A stretch of 64,000 bases of DNA from Chiridota heheva. Lineage: Eukaryota; Echinodermata; Holothuroidea; Apodida; Chiridotidae. Below, in pieces: positions 62,666-64,000 of this stretch. The position numbers and the translations under genes were made by a program. How positions within the stretch are numbered: position 1 is the stretch's first letter; the number at the start of each line of letters is the position of its first letter. The stretch covers positions 186,001 to 250,000 of the forward strand of contig JAIGNY010002754.1 in the NCBI GenBank assembly GCA_020152595.1, in the 5' to 3' direction. The notes below the pieces were generated by a model. The model saw only the letters and a program-made list of their open reading frames with translations. It was not told the DNA's origin and ran no database searches.

Positions 62666-64000
62666 TCATTGATAGAATCAGTAAGCTGTTGTAGTTTACT
62701 TATAAGGAATTTACCACTTACTACCTTTAGACATGTTATTGTTTTTCTCTTTGAATACCATTAGCCTAGGCCTATCTGTAACATATCGAGAACAGAAGAA
62801 AATATAAGATTAATCATTAACAAAGTTATTAAAAAAAAAATAAGTAATTTATCAAGAAGGAAATGAGGTATTTATCATAAAGATTCCTTGAGGCATAGAT
62901 GCAATAAAACACTGGTTTTAATACTGAAACACTGGTTTTAATACCGATACTCTGTTGTTACATGCTTAGGATTTGTACAATATTTACGTTTCATATTCTT
63001 TTTTAAAATACATGTTTTGATTATTTGCATCTTCAATATACCCATGGCATGGTAAGAAAAACTAATTCCAAATACGTCTGTTCCGGCGTTTGATTTTTCA
63101 CTCGGCGGCGCATACGATTTACAGAAAGACTACAAATCGTCCACCTTGCATACATGAGATAATTAGGGACGTTATCACAAATCAGGATTTAATGGTACGT
63201 TTAATGTTATTTCTCTAATGAAAAAATCATGATAAAACATTAATTATCAGGATATTTGACTAAAACTTAGCATTTCTGTTGAATGTATAATGTTAATTGC
63301 TTTGTACAATTTTGACATGTACTACCGCAAAAGGACAAACTTATGATAAATCACTGTGCCGGACCAGATGAGAACCCCCAGAAAAAAGGCTTAAGAAATA
63401 ATTTCTTTGCCAATATGCCACTATAGATTATGGCGCTAGGCCTACGTCCACGTTTTGTGCCTGCAAACAAATGATGAACATATCAAATATGACGACTAAA
63501 ACAGATAAATAAAAGAATACAAAATCTGAACTAATTTGTCTTGAAACAGACCATTGTAGCGAGTTTTAGTGTTTTCGATATACAGTAAGTGTGCATGCGC
63601 GTAAACGCCTGAGAATCTGAATATGCCGTGGCAGAGGGGTACTGTAACACAAATGGTCGTTTGTTTACAAAAACATTCAATTCAAGCTTATCATGTGTGC
63701 ACAACACTAAGATTAGTCCAAATATACCTTACGGTCTAATATGCATAATGCACTGACAACTGGGATTCCTACAACTATTATTCATCTAATTTAGATTTAT
63801 TCTAATTTCAATTTTGTTTCCAGGATGTCCTGTAAGTATGCATAATTTTATGATTTCTTTAGTTCAGCACACAATGGTGGTTAACATTTTCAATTTCAAT
63901 ATGTCCTCTGCAAAACCCTATCATCGTCAGCAGATCCAGTCTAGCCTAACGTAATCTGTATGAGGGTTAGACTTAAGTGTAGGCTCATATCGCAAAAGGA
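62666..64000. other. Intergenic to window end, nothing certain
   Basis: A 22-bp direct repeat (AAACACTGGTTTTAATAC) lies at 62908-62945. From about 63050 the sequence has more CG words (TCGGCGGCGCATACG near 63102, CATGCGCGTAAACGCC near 63593) than most of the window, but I cannot support an exon or promoter. A splice-acceptor-like tract followed 8 bp later by GTAAGT lies at 63805-63837 (see findings). Confidence 0.4.

Overview
This window looks like eukaryotic nuclear DNA from an animal, most likely a marine invertebrate. It is AT-rich, has very low gene density, long (TA)n tracts, at least thirteen different minisatellites, tRNA-derived SINEs, LINE reverse-transcriptase relics, and many short inverted-repeat elements with TTAA or other termini. 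An echinoderm (for example a brittle star or sea urchin) is my best guess from general style, including frequent GGCCTA words and a multi-copy CXC-domain protein relic, but nothing here fixes the species. I see no intact protein-coding gene, no intact tRNA or rRNA gene and no CRISPR array. Almost every long open frame is produced by a tandem repeat.

Layout. 0-4 kb: a TTAA-flanked MITE, a fragment of a GC-rich element (called A-B here), a G-rich tract and a ~94-bp tandem repeat broken up by two large (TA)n expansions. 4-9 kb: unique DNA, a MITE with GTGGTGTAGCCAG ends and further TA/CATA microsatellites. 9-14 kb: three minisatellites (24, 36 and 19 bp), one of which could encode a 12-residue protein repeat on the minus strand. 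15.5-17 kb and 21.5-23 kb: two loci with the same design, in which copies of a local repeat flank a foldback-element arm that is immediately followed by a minisatellite (29 bp at one, 38 bp at the other). 17.6-19.5 kb: a SINE split by a GC-rich A-B-A element with TTAA target duplication, the SINE tail amplified into a 47-bp minisatellite, and a second A-B-A element. 23-24.6 kb: a segment paralogous to 48.9-49.7 kb but carrying an extra 22-bp minisatellite.

25.6-29.9 kb: a 25-bp array, a large (TA)n block, an imperfect duplication and unique DNA. 29.9-31.2 kb, minus strand: the only clear protein relic not made by a LINE, a decayed gene ending in a CXC (tesmin/TSO1-like) cysteine domain, with several frameshifts. 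32.4-34.2 kb: a 5'-truncated, frameshifted CR1/jockey-like LINE that has lost the catalytic FADD block. 35.3-36.8 kb: a second SINE copy and a 49-bp array. 38.5-39.0 and 50.8-51.2 kb: two arrays built around the palindrome GACGAGCTCGTC. 39.4-42.15 kb: a 2.8-kb element bounded by long inverted repeats with no recognisable transposase. 42-49 kb: mostly unique DNA. 49.9-55.1 kb: a very homogeneous 19-bp array, a degenerate AT-rich internal array and a 40-bp array with block-level duplications. 55-64 kb: further MITEs, an 18-bp array, a second LINE 3' fragment with an intact YVDD motif, and a duplicated stretch near 62 kb.

The parts do not form a pathway. They record repeated transposition, nesting and local tandem amplification. 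The most informative signals are the SINE empty-site comparison, which shows the A-B-A unit inserted at TTAA, and the repeated association of element ends with unrelated minisatellites.
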